A DNA stretch of 15,364 bases, taken from Flavobacteriaceae bacterium. Lineage in GTDB: Bacteria; Bacteroidota; Bacteroidia; Flavobacteriales; Flavobacteriaceae. The notes under the pieces were generated by a model that saw nothing but the letters and a program-made list of their open reading frames with translations, was not told the DNA's origin and did not search any database. Shown here in pieces: positions 6,096 through 14,204 of the stretch. The stretch is from positions 1 through 15,364 of the forward strand of contig JACXVH010000011.1 in the NCBI GenBank assembly GCA_014763515.1, read 5' to 3'. The first letter of the stretch is position 1. Each line of letters starts with the position of its first letter. Position numbers and translations under genes: made by a program.

Positions 6096-6470
6096 TTAAA
6101 ATAATGCATTTAATAATAATTGTGCCGTTGCTTCATTAGTAGCTAGCGGTACGTTGTGCACGTCACAAATTCTAATCAACATATTAATATCGGGTTCATG
6201 CGGATGACTTGAACCTGGATCTTTAAAGAATAAAACCATTTTTGTTTTACCTTCTGCTACTCTAGCTGCGATTTGAGCATCTCCACCAAGAGGACCAGAA
6301 AGCATTTTTTTTACTTTAATTCCTATTTTTTCTACTTTACCACCAGTTGTTCCTGTTGCAATAATTTTAATATGCTCTTTTATTAATAAGTGTTTATTTT
6401 TATTTATAAACTGTACCATTTCAGCTTTTTTTCCATCGTGAGCAATAATTGCTAATTCAAACTTTTCCAT
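6096..6470 (-). CDS. mgsA: Methylglyoxal synthase
   Basis: Converts dihydroxyacetone phosphate to methylglyoxal and phosphate, a cytosolic bypass that relieves sugar-phosphate build-up when phosphate is short. The 124-aa product is shorter than E. coli MgsA (152 aa) but keeps the whole active site. It has AHD near the N-terminus (His11, Asp12), ATGTTGG (38-44, phosphate-binding region), SGPLGGDAQ with the catalytic Asp64 (E. coli Asp71), and DPGSSHPHEPD with His91 and Asp94 (E. coli His98 and Asp101). The gene sits in a minus-strand block with pfkA and gapA, the enzymes before and after its substrate. The kinase terminator lies directly upstream, so it likely has its own promoter; TATATTTA at 6488-6495 (minus strand) is a possible -7 box without a good -33. 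Confidence 0.93.
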   Translation of the reverse strand: MEKFELAIIAHDGKKAEMVQFINKNKHLLIKEHIKIIATGTTGGKVEKIGIKVKKMLSGPLGGDAQIAARVAEGKTKMVLFFKDPGSSHPHEPDINMLIRICDVHNVPLATNEATAQLLLNALF

Positions 6471-6494
6471 AAAAATTAGTTATGTACTAAATAT

Positions 6495-6523
6495 AAAAAA
6501 TCCCGATTAAAAAATCGGGATTT
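6495..6523 (-). terminator. Rho-independent terminator after the sugar kinase gene
   Basis: Inverted repeat AAATCCCGATT (6498-6508) and AATCGGGATTT (6513-6523) with a 4-nt loop. On the minus-strand transcript it is followed by a U-run (A-run 6495-6500 on the plus strand). It lies 8 nt beyond the kinase stop codon and separates it from mgsA. Confidence 0.82.
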
Positions 6524-6530
6524 CATTTAC

Positions 6531-7382
6531 TTATTTATTTAAAACATGATATTCAATTAATCCGTCAATTGGTCTCCTTAAAACATTACCAATCTTTATT
6601 CCATGATTGCTTAAGATAATTTCTAGTTCATCTTTCAAATAAAATGCTATAGAACCGATGAAATGAACGGGAACTTCCTTATAATTATCAAACTGTTTTA
6701 TATAATTTTCAACAAAAGATTCCATTTCTTTCTTAATAATAGCTTGACAAAATTCTGAATCTTTATGTCTAATTAAAAATTTTGCAAAAGTTGCTAAGTA
6801 AGCATTTGGATTTGGTTCTTTATATAATTTATTTTTAACAAAATCAGCATCAACATTAAATTCAGTTTCAAATTCTTTTGCTAAATCTTCGGGCATTTTA
6901 TTAAAAAAGTAACCTCTTAATAAATGACGTCCAAAACGATTACCACTGGCATCATCCATAGCAATATAACCTAATGATTGTACTTTTTGATGCAAAACTT
7001 TTCCGTCAAAAAAGCTACAATTTGAACCAGTTCCTAGAATACAAACAATTGCTTCTGTATTTTTTGGAGTTGTTGCGTAAACTGCTGCATAAGTGTCTTC
7101 ATTTACTGAAACCGTAGCATTTACAAAGTATTCTTTAAAGATATTTGTTAAAAAAAATTTCATTCTATTAGTGCCACAACCAGCACCATAAAAGAATAAA
7201 TTTTTTGCTTTATTTTTATTATGAGAAATATCAAACTTATCGTTTAATCTTTTTATTACTTCATCTTTAGTTAAAACCTCAGGATTTAAACCTAGTGACT
7301 GAGTAGTAAATAAAACTTTACCTTCATCGTTTATGGCAATCCAATCTGCTTTAGTTGATCCGCTATCTACAAGTAATTTCAT
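6531..7382 (-). CDS. N-acetylglucosamine kinase-like BadF/BadG/BcrA/BcrD ATPase
   Basis: A 283-aa ASKHA-fold sugar kinase, most similar in motif layout to N-acetylglucosamine kinases. The phosphate-1 loop is VDSGSTKADW (residues 5-14; Asp6, Gly8, Thr10), the likely catalytic base Asp96 is in NEDTYAA, and the phosphate-2 loop is CILGTGSNC (114-122). The GTGSNC form is shared with mammalian GlcNAc kinase. MDDASGNRFGR follows in the place of the family's DEGSA segment. An adenosine-loop-like HFIGSIAFYL lies near the C-terminus. It would phosphorylate an amino sugar (GlcNAc or similar) with ATP in the cytosol; the exact substrate is inferred, and some family members are only annotated as ATPases. 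It is preceded by the gapA terminator and followed by its own. Confidence 0.85.
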   Translation of the reverse strand: MKLLVDSGSTKADWIAINDEGKVLFTTQSLGLNPEVLTKDEVIKRLNDKFDISHNKNKAKNLFFYGAGCGTNRMKFFLTNIFKEYFVNATVSVNEDTYAAVYATTPKNTEAIVCILGTGSNCSFFDGKVLHQKVQSLGYIAMDDASGNRFGRHLLRGYFFNKMPEDLAKEFETEFNVDADFVKNKLYKEPNPNAYLATFAKFLIRHKDSEFCQAIIKKEMESFVENYIKQFDNYKEVPVHFIGSIAFYLKDELEIILSNHGIKIGNVLRRPIDGLIEYHVLNK

Positions 7383-7400
7383 TTTACTTAGGGTTAGTTA

Positions 7401-7440
7401 TAAAAAATCCTCAAATAACTAATAAAATTATTTGAGGATA
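7401..7440 (-). terminator. Rho-independent terminator after gapA
   Basis: Twelve-base perfect arms ATCCTCAAATAA (7407-7418) and TTATTTGAGGAT (7428-7439) with a 9-nt loop. On the minus-strand RNA a U-run follows (plus-strand A-run 7402-7407). It ends the pfkA-gapA transcript 10 nt past the gapA stop. Confidence 0.82.
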
Positions 7441-7449
7441 CTTGTCTAA

Positions 7450-8460
7450 TTAATTAACTGAAGCAATGTGAACTGCTAAATCAATTAATTTACTTGAATA
7501 ACCATATTCGTTATCATACCAAGAAACTAATTTGAAGAAAGTTGAACTTAAACCAATACCTGCTTTAGCGTCAACGATTGAAGTTCTTGAATCTCCCACA
7601 AAATCTTGAGAAACTACTAAATCTTCAGTATAACCTAAAACTCCCTTCATTGAAGTTTCAGAGGCTTGTTTTAAAACTGCCATGATTTCATCATAAGTAG
7701 TTTCTTTTTCTAATCTTACCGTTAAATCTACTACAGAAACGTCTACAGTTGGTACTCGCATAGACATACCAGTTAATTTTCCATTTAATTCTGGAATAAC
7801 TTGTCCTACAGCTTTAGCTGCACCTGTTGAAGATGGAATAATGTTTACGGAAGCAGCACGGCCACCTCTCCAATCTTTTCTTGAAGGACCATCGGCTACC
7901 ATTTGAGTTGAAGTACTTGCGTGAACTGTAGTCATTAAACCTTCAATAATTCCAAAATTATCGTGAACTACTTTTGCTAATGGTGCTAAACAGTTTGTTG
8001 TACAAGAAGCATTAGATACAATTACATCTTCTGCAGTAACTTTATCATGATTTACTCCCATTACAAACATTGGAGCATCAGCAGATGGAGCAGAAATAAT
8101 TACTTTTTTTGCACCACCAGCAATGTGAGCTTTTGCAGTTTCTTTGGTTGTAAAGAAACCAGTACATTCTGCAACGATATCAACATCTACAGTTGCATCA
8201 TCCCATTTAATTTGTGCAGGATCTCTTTCTGCTGTAACACGTATAAATCTGTCGTTTACATATAACTTACCTTCTTTAACTTCAACTTTTCCGTTGAATC
8301 TTCCGTGCACTGAATCGTATTTTAATAAATATGCTAAATGTTCTACATCTAATAAATCGTTAATAGCTACAACTTCAACATTATCTCTATTCATTGATTC
8401 TCTAAAAACAATACGGCCAATTCTTCCGAAACCGTTTATACCTAATTTTACTTTTGACAT
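7450..8460 (-). CDS. gapA: Glyceraldehyde-3-phosphate dehydrogenase, type I
   Basis: Oxidises glyceraldehyde 3-phosphate with phosphate and NAD to 1,3-bisphosphoglycerate in glycolysis (cytosolic tetramer). The 336-aa length is normal. The N-terminal Rossmann motif is INGFGRIGR (residues 8-16), and Asp35 in AINDLLD indicates NAD rather than NADP preference. The active site SNASCTTNC has catalytic Cys153, and His180 lies in TTVHAS. Other family blocks include DGPSRKDWRGGR, IIPSSTGAAKAVG and the C-terminal WYDNEYGYS. The stretch after His180 reads ASTSTQMVADGPS, slightly unlike the common A(Y/T)TATQ form. It starts 33 nt after the pfkA stop with no terminator or good promoter between, so pfkA-gapA is probably one operon, closed by the hairpin at 7401-7440. 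Confidence 0.97.
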   Translation of the reverse strand: MSKVKLGINGFGRIGRIVFRESMNRDNVEVVAINDLLDVEHLAYLLKYDSVHGRFNGKVEVKEGKLYVNDRFIRVTAERDPAQIKWDDATVDVDIVAECTGFFTTKETAKAHIAGGAKKVIISAPSADAPMFVMGVNHDKVTAEDVIVSNASCTTNCLAPLAKVVHDNFGIIEGLMTTVHASTSTQMVADGPSRKDWRGGRAASVNIIPSSTGAAKAVGQVIPELNGKLTGMSMRVPTVDVSVVDLTVRLEKETTYDEIMAVLKQASETSMKGVLGYTEDLVVSQDFVGDSRTSIVDAKAGIGLSSTFFKLVSWYDNEYGYSSKLIDLAVHIASVN

Positions 8461-8493
8461 ATATATTTATCTTTTAGTTTGTTTGTTTATGAA

Positions 8494-9480
8494 TTAAATT
8501 GTCATTATGTCGGATACTCGTAATAATTCTTTATCAATTTCTGAACTTCCTTTAATAGCTTGTTCAAGAGGAGTTAAACTTACTTTATCGTTTAACAAAC
8601 CAACCATGTAATTTGTTTTTCCTTCCAATAAAGATTCAACAGCTTTTACTCCTAACCTAGATGCTAAAACTCTATCAAAACATGATGGAGATCCTCCACG
8701 TTGCATATGTCCTAGCACAGAGACACGAACATCATATTCTGGCATGTTTTCTTCCACATATTCTTTTAATTCGAAGACGTTCTTACCTATTTTATCTCCT
8801 TCAGCTACTACAACTATACTTGAAGATTTACCTGATTCTTTACTTCGTTGTAACGAATCCAATAAACGTTCTAAACCTAAATCTTCTTCAGGAATTAAAA
8901 TTTCTTCCGCACCTGCACCTATCCCTGTATTCAGAGCAATGTGACCAGCATCTCGTCCCATTACTTCTACAAAGAATAAACGATTGTGTGAACTTGCAGT
9001 ATCTCTAATTTTATCGATTGCCTCAACAACTGTATTTAAAGCGGTATCATAACCTAGTGTATGACTTGTTCCATATATATCGTTATCAATAGTTCCTGGG
9101 ATTCCCATAACAGGGATACCAAATTCTTTATTAAAAATTTCAGCACCAGTAAAAGAACCATCTCCACCAATTACAACTAAAGCCTGAACTCCTTTATTTT
9201 TTAAATTTTCGTAAGCTTTTTTTCTACCTTCAGCGGTCATAAATTCTTTCGAACGTGCCGATTTTAATACCGTTCCACCTTTATTGATAATATCTTTTAC
9301 AGAACGAGGTCCCATCTCTTTGAAATCATTTTCAATCATACCTTGATAACCTCTATAAACACCTATACATTCCACATTATAATATGCACAAGTTCTTACT
9401 ACTGAGCGTATTGCAGCATTCATTCCTGGAGCATCACCTCCAGATGTCAAAACCGCAATTTTTGATATTTTATTAGTCAT
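8494..9480 (-). CDS. pfkA: ATP-dependent 6-phosphofructokinase
   Basis: Phosphorylates fructose 6-phosphate to fructose 1,6-bisphosphate, the committed step of glycolysis. The 328-aa length is that of bacterial PfkA. Visible motifs: TSGGDAPGMNAAIR (residues 12-25, ATP site), GGDGS (105-109, the Gly after Asp107 marking ATP rather than pyrophosphate use), PGTIDND (128-134) with catalytic Asp132 and Thr130, MGRDAGH in the substrate-binding region, and LGHMQRGGSPSCFDR near the C-terminus. It is first of the pfkA-gapA pair. The 123-nt gap after tamB contains no convincing terminator and only a degenerate -7 box (TAAATTTA at 9497-9504, minus strand), so it may be transcribed partly from tamB. Confidence 0.97.
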   Translation of the reverse strand: MTNKISKIAVLTSGGDAPGMNAAIRSVVRTCAYYNVECIGVYRGYQGMIENDFKEMGPRSVKDIINKGGTVLKSARSKEFMTAEGRKKAYENLKNKGVQALVVIGGDGSFTGAEIFNKEFGIPVMGIPGTIDNDIYGTSHTLGYDTALNTVVEAIDKIRDTASSHNRLFFVEVMGRDAGHIALNTGIGAGAEEILIPEEDLGLERLLDSLQRSKESGKSSSIVVVAEGDKIGKNVFELKEYVEENMPEYDVRVSVLGHMQRGGSPSCFDRVLASRLGVKAVESLLEGKTNYMVGLLNDKVSLTPLEQAIKGSSEIDKELLRVSDIMTI

Positions 9481-9603
9481 ATTTTTATTATTATTGTAAA
9501 TTTAGTAAAGGAATTTGAGAAAATCATAAGATTCTCTTTTAAAATAAATTATTAATGAAATTCAAACGATTTCGTTGATAACTTTCTAAAAAATGAGTGA
9601 AAA

Positions 9604-12600
9604 TTACTCTATTTCAGGAATTCTTTGTTGTTCGTTTTCGTTTAAGTCAGACGATTTTTTGTGTTTACGATCGTTTATAAAGTTGATGTATTCTGGTGAG
9701 AATTCTGAATCGGGTAAATCGTCGGAATTTGAACTATTATCGGTTTGTTGTTTCTTTTTAGGAAAAATATTCTGGATAAACTCTTTTAAATTGTCGAAAT
9801 CTACGGAGTAAGTAATACCTAAACCTTGTGTGTAGCCAATACCTTCTCCTATGTAATTGATATCATTTTCTCTATTAAAAACATGAGCCTTTAGTGTACC
9901 ATCATCATTTAATTGTAGTTGAATCTCGACATTACCTACTAAAACCGATTCTGTAACTCCACCAACGGGAACCCCAACTTTTCCGTTTATAGAAATTTTG
10001 TCACTTATCTTTGTTTGAAGTGTGACACCTACTCTATCAGAAATTTGATTTAGACGATCTCCTTGACTGTAATCGACACCTAATTGTAGTTTACTATCCT
10101 CATCTGAAAATAAATCGCTAAACAGGGAACTTGCTCTTTCAAATAATGGACCGTAAGCTGCATTTCCTGCCGTTTCAGCTGTCATAAATGAACCAGTAGA
10201 CAATAATGCTAAAGCTTGTGTTTGACGCGTATCTTTATCTTGTAAACGATAATCTATTTCACTCTTAAGCACCGAACTTACATTTGGAAAATCAATATTA
10301 AAATCGGGCTCAGGATTTGCAAGGCTTCCATTAATTAATATAGAAACATTTGTATCTACTTTTCTATTAAATGAAGCGCTTTCTAGTAATACTGCTGGAT
10401 TTGCTTGTGTATTATAAACGGCCTCTAAATTTAAAATAGCGTTCATTGGTTCGCCTTCCCAACGGATAGTTCCACCACTTTTTACTGTAAATTTCTTATC
10501 AATAAGACCGCCATATTTAAACTTATATTCTCCATCAACCACAATAAAGTCTCCATACATTAAAAATTTACCTAATGTATTAATTTCCATCTTCATAGAC
10601 CCATAGCCTCGACCTTTCATCGAATGCCCTGAGTTTCTATCAAGAATTACTTCAATTTCGGCATCAGTATCGATATCAAAATCGAAATCTAGCTCTAAAC
10701 CTTGATATTTGTTTTTTGAAGTAAATATCCCTTTAATTTCATTAAAACGTTCTTGTTCCGAAATAAAATTTATAAAAGAGTTATCTCCAATTTCTTCTCC
10801 GTCACTTACAGGAATTTTAATAGAAGTTCCTTTTTCTGATTCTCCTACAACATTAATAACCAAAGCATCTGTTGGACCTTTTACTGTTGCAAAACCATTC
10901 ATAAAAGCTGTACCATAATAATATACCTCTTCACCATCATTAGTATCTAGCGCCAATAAATTATCTGATTTTACTTCGATATCTATTTCCCAATCATCAA
11001 AAACTTTGTGTTTTACACTGCCGTGTAGTACACCATTTGTATTGTATTTAGAATCTGTTATTCTTATATTTCTGAATAAAAATTGATGTTCAGTTACGTC
11101 TACAATTGCGTTTTCTTCAAAATTATAATCGGTATTTAAATATGGAATTTTTAATCCTGAATCATTTAAATATAACCTACCGTCAACTTCAGGTTCAGTA
11201 ATTAAACCTCTTATTGTTGCTCTTCCCGTTGCATTTCCTCTAACGTTTGAAACGATACTACTGAGCAATGGACCAAATGGTGCTAGTTGGAATTCATCGA
11301 ATCCAGCTTCCATTTTTAAATGTGTTTGTTTATTGATATAATCGAGTGTTCCATCTAAATAAAACTTCTCTTCATCTTCTTGTGTAAGTGCCGCATCAAC
11401 ATCAAACTGATTAAAAGCTTCGTTTCCTTCTATATTAAATGTTAAATCACCTAAAGGGAATTTATTAATTTGGAAACTTTCAATCTTAATATTTGATTCA
11501 GGTTTATAAACATTTTTGTTTTGTTTTAGTGTAGCAAAACCGTTTAATTTACCATTAAACTCTAAACTATCTATAGCTGGAACAATTTTTTCTAAATCGA
11601 CATCGTGAAAAGCTAAATTTAAATCTTTATAAGTAGAATCTATCATTTTACCAAAGAAACTCATTCTTTGATTGTTGTGAGACAAACTTAGTTTTTCGAA
11701 ATTGAAACTTTTTAAGTCTTTTGTAAAAACAACTTTATTATCGTTTGTTTCGTTTTCATTAATGAACCAAAGATATTCTCTTAGTTTTAATTCTGATTTT
11801 TTAAACCCAACAATAGACTTTTTATCTTCATTAATTGTATGGTATAAGTTTAAAGCATATTGATCTTGATTTTTATTTCCACCATTAAATTCTGTATGTA
11901 CAAAAAGTGTATCATTTAAAGTTACATTAATGAGATTAAAATCAGATATTTTATAACGCTTAGTTCGAATAGAATCCATTAAAATATAAGTGTTATATAG
12001 CGGATTTTTATTATCGATTTCAATGTTAATATTATCAAATTTATTTCCGTAAGCTAAAATATTAGGAGAAGTAAAATCAAATGTAAATTTTCCTTCATCG
12101 GCACTAATTTTTCCTTTTACTTTTGTGTTTTCAGAAATTGAAACTTCAGGAACAAAAACTTCAATAATTTTATTATAAATTGTAAAATCGAAATCTAAAA
12201 ACTGCCCTTTTTCTAGTTTATTTGGTGAATAATTTGCATATAAACTTCCGACAGCATTTTCAACAATCTTTTTAACTTGTTTGATTTTGTATTTTCCTAC
12301 TACTTTACCTTCAATAATATCTGGAGAATTTACCGTTATGGTTCGTATTTTGTTTTCATCAAATTCTGACTGTAGATTGAAATCATTAAAGAAAAATTGC
12401 TTACTACTATTTTGATATGAAACACTATTTAAATTAACTATTCCTGCTAAATCATCAAATGAGTTTCCTTTTGCTTTTAAGTTAATATTTCCTTTAAATA
12501 TAGATATACTATCGTTTTTATTAAAATTTAAAACATTTAAATCGGCATAATCTATGTGAGAAATAAAATCATATTGTTTAACTTTTGAACTTAAATCTAA

Positions 12601-14037
12601 AAGTCCTTTAAAATCCATTCTAAGATTGGGATCATTACTATTAAAATAACCTTTAAAGTAAGGCATTTTCATTGCGCCATCGATATCAATATTAGTGTAG
12701 TTATAGCCATTAAAGTATAATTGATCTACATGACCTTCAACTAGTGTATTTAAATATTTTTGGGTAAAGCCTTTTCCGTTTACTAAAACATTTGCCGTAA
12801 CATTTTTAAAAGAAGAATCGTTTAATAGAACACCAATATTAAATTTATCTAAATCTAGAGTTCCTTGATAACTAGCATTATCTATATTTCCAAAATCTTG
12901 AATCGATAAATCGGCTATTATACTTCCTATATTTGAATGTAAATCAACATTAGAATTAATATAATTATCGGTAAGCTCAATTAATCCTGCAACATTCACA
13001 TCACCTAACTTATCAAGCGAACTTGGCAAATTTTCTCCTAAAATTCTAGGTAATATTTTGCCTAAATTTTTATAATTAGAGTGTACTTTATCAAAATCAC
13101 CATTAATGTAGAAAGATTCTTCTTTTTTAAATAAATTTTTGAAGTTAATATTTCCAATTATTTCCGAATTATAGGAATCTGTTAAATGTAACTTGTGAGT
13201 GTAAAAATTATTTAATGTTCCTGTAAGTTCAGTTTCAAGTTTAAATTTATTATTTTTTCCAAATTCGTTATAAAAATAATTTAGATCATTTGTTGCAATA
13301 ACACTTTCTTTAATATCTGCTTGCCAATTAACTTTATCGTTAAAATTTGCAAAATCTTCTCTTTTATACAATAGCTCTACTCTACCTTTAAGATGTGACT
13401 CTTTTGAATGTACATCTAAGTTTTCTAAAAGAATATTTGTCTTTGTATAAGTAAAATTTACTTCTAAATTTTCAATAACTAGCCCTCGATGATCTTTAAA
13501 CGATAACTTATTTATTTTTGTGGTAACATCTGGTCCTTTTATAAAGAAATCGCTTAGTTTTCCATTAAGATCAGTAAAATCTAATAGTTTTGGATTTTCT
13601 AAATTTTCATCAATATATCTAAATCTACTATTGTAAACATTATATGTAGTTACACTCATTCTAAATTTACCTGAAGAAGGTGTTCCATCGTCAAAAGCAG
13701 CAACAAATTTATCTAGATTAGTTTCATCTTCATTTTTATATTGAACAAGTCTAACATCTAAACCATGCAAAGTTACATCTCCTAAATATGGATGACCATT
13801 GTCGTATAATTTTTTAAAATTTAAAATTGAAGTGTTGAGTCTTTTTATATAAAACAAAGTATCTTTATGATGGTCTCTTACTAATACATCTCCAAGTTTT
13901 ACTGTTAAAAATGGCGATATAGCAACCATGCCAATATTTATATCGGTACCAAACTCTTTGTTTAAGCTATCTGTAGCAACTTTACCTAACTGAGTTTGAA
14001 CAAAAGGTAAAGACAATAAAACCCCAAAAAAGAGCAA
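9604..14037 (-). CDS. tamB: Translocation/assembly module TamB (DUF490), very large envelope protein
   Basis: A 1477-aa TamB-family protein (E. coli TamB 1259 aa). It is anchored in the inner membrane by its N-terminus and spans the periplasm as a long beta-taco, assisting outer-membrane protein assembly and lipid transport with an Omp85 partner (TamA), which is not in this window. The long middle (about 20-1000) is repetitive beta sheet with alternating polar and hydrophobic residues. The conserved C-terminal TamB domain covers about 1000-1430 with DGEYKFKYGG, RWEGEPMNAILNLEA, and the terminal KLQLGVDYSQGD and KISINGKVGVPVGG blocks. A low-complexity hydrophilic tail follows. The start is uncertain: the coordinate given is a TTG (14037), but the frame stays open to 14128 and the missing part encodes a perfect basic-hydrophobic anchor (KKIKKILLRSIIFLLLFL) with no ATG, GTG or TTG. 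True initiation is probably at a rare codon near 14091-14100. Confidence 0.92.
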   Translation of the reverse strand: MLFFGVLLSLPFVQTQLGKVATDSLNKEFGTDINIGMVAISPFLTVKLGDVLVRDHHKDTLFYIKRLNTSILNFKKLYDNGHPYLGDVTLHGLDVRLVQYKNEDETNLDKFVAAFDDGTPSSGKFRMSVTTYNVYNSRFRYIDENLENPKLLDFTDLNGKLSDFFIKGPDVTTKINKLSFKDHRGLVIENLEVNFTYTKTNILLENLDVHSKESHLKGRVELLYKREDFANFNDKVNWQADIKESVIATNDLNYFYNEFGKNNKFKLETELTGTLNNFYTHKLHLTDSYNSEIIGNINFKNLFKKEESFYINGDFDKVHSNYKNLGKILPRILGENLPSSLDKLGDVNVAGLIELTDNYINSNVDLHSNIGSIIADLSIQDFGNIDNASYQGTLDLDKFNIGVLLNDSSFKNVTANVLVNGKGFTQKYLNTLVEGHVDQLYFNGYNYTNIDIDGAMKMPYFKGYFNSNDPNLRMDFKGLLDLSSKVKQYDFISHIDYADLNVLNFNKNDSISIFKGNINLKAKGNSFDDLAGIVNLNSVSYQNSSKQFFFNDFNLQSEFDENKIRTITVNSPDIIEGKVVGKYKIKQVKKIVENAVGSLYANYSPNKLEKGQFLDFDFTIYNKIIEVFVPEVSISENTKVKGKISADEGKFTFDFTSPNILAYGNKFDNINIEIDNKNPLYNTYILMDSIRTKRYKISDFNLINVTLNDTLFVHTEFNGGNKNQDQYALNLYHTINEDKKSIVGFKKSELKLREYLWFINENETNDNKVVFTKDLKSFNFEKLSLSHNNQRMSFFGKMIDSTYKDLNLAFHDVDLEKIVPAIDSLEFNGKLNGFATLKQNKNVYKPESNIKIESFQINKFPLGDLTFNIEGNEAFNQFDVDAALTQEDEEKFYLDGTLDYINKQTHLKMEAGFDEFQLAPFGPLLSSIVSNVRGNATGRATIRGLITEPEVDGRLYLNDSGLKIPYLNTDYNFEENAIVDVTEHQFLFRNIRITDSKYNTNGVLHGSVKHKVFDDWEIDIEVKSDNLLALDTNDGEEVYYYGTAFMNGFATVKGPTDALVINVVGESEKGTSIKIPVSDGEEIGDNSFINFISEQERFNEIKGIFTSKNKYQGLELDFDFDIDTDAEIEVILDRNSGHSMKGRGYGSMKMEINTLGKFLMYGDFIVVDGEYKFKYGGLIDKKFTVKSGGTIRWEGEPMNAILNLEAVYNTQANPAVLLESASFNRKVDTNVSILINGSLANPEPDFNIDFPNVSSVLKSEIDYRLQDKDTRQTQALALLSTGSFMTAETAGNAAYGPLFERASSLFSDLFSDEDSKLQLGVDYSQGDRLNQISDRVGVTLQTKISDKISINGKVGVPVGGVTESVLVGNVEIQLQLNDDGTLKAHVFNRENDINYIGEGIGYTQGLGITYSVDFDNLKEFIQNIFPKKKQQTDNSSNSDDLPDSEFSPEYINFINDRKHKKSSDLNENEQQRIPEIE

Positions 14038-14085
14038 AAATAATAGCAGAAAAATAATGCTACGAAGTAATATTTTCTTTATTTT

Positions 14086-14133
14086 TTTGATAGCGGTAAT
14101 ATTTTGTAAATTTGCTCTTTTGATTTATACTTG
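14086..14133 (+). promoter_or_regulatory. Candidate promoter(s) for tsaD
   Basis: Two overlapping matches to the Bacteroidota consensus: TTTG (14086-14089)-N17-TAAATTTG (14107-14114), with a perfect -7; and TTTTG (14102-14106)-N19-TATACTTG (14126-14133), with one -7 mismatch. Either gives a tsaD leader of about 65-85 nt. The region also lies within the tamB leader and N-terminal anchor code. Confidence 0.38.
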
Positions 14134-14143
14134 TATTAGTTAA

Positions 14144-14175
14144 CAAAAATAAGGTTTTTTGTAAGATTATTACAA
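14144..14175 (-). promoter_or_regulatory. Candidate promoter for tamB
   Basis: On the minus strand, TTG (14175-14173), a 21-nt spacer and TATTTTTG (14151-14144), a perfect TAnnTTTG. Transcription would begin near 14138, leaving only about 38-47 nt of leader before the membrane-anchor codons at 14091-14100. This supports translation starting upstream of the TTG at 14037. Confidence 0.5.
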
Positions 14176-14204
14176 TTGTAATTAAGCAATTTTCGTGCCT
14201 AAAA

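Noticed and set aside
8144..8497. Plus-strand frame of 117 aa opposite gapA.
   Set aside because: It is entirely antisense to the well-supported gapA and shows no motif; Ser/Thr/Leu-rich composition is typical of a shadow frame.
9517..9536. Imperfect inverted repeat GAGAAAATC...GATTCTC between tamB and pfkA, possible terminator.
   Set aside because: Arms pair only with a bulge, no U-run follows on the minus-strand RNA, and the position is close to the pfkA start rather than the tamB end.
9593..9811. Plus-strand 72-aa frame over the 3' end of tamB.
   Set aside because: Antisense to the TamB C-terminal tail; no promoter and no recognisable domain.
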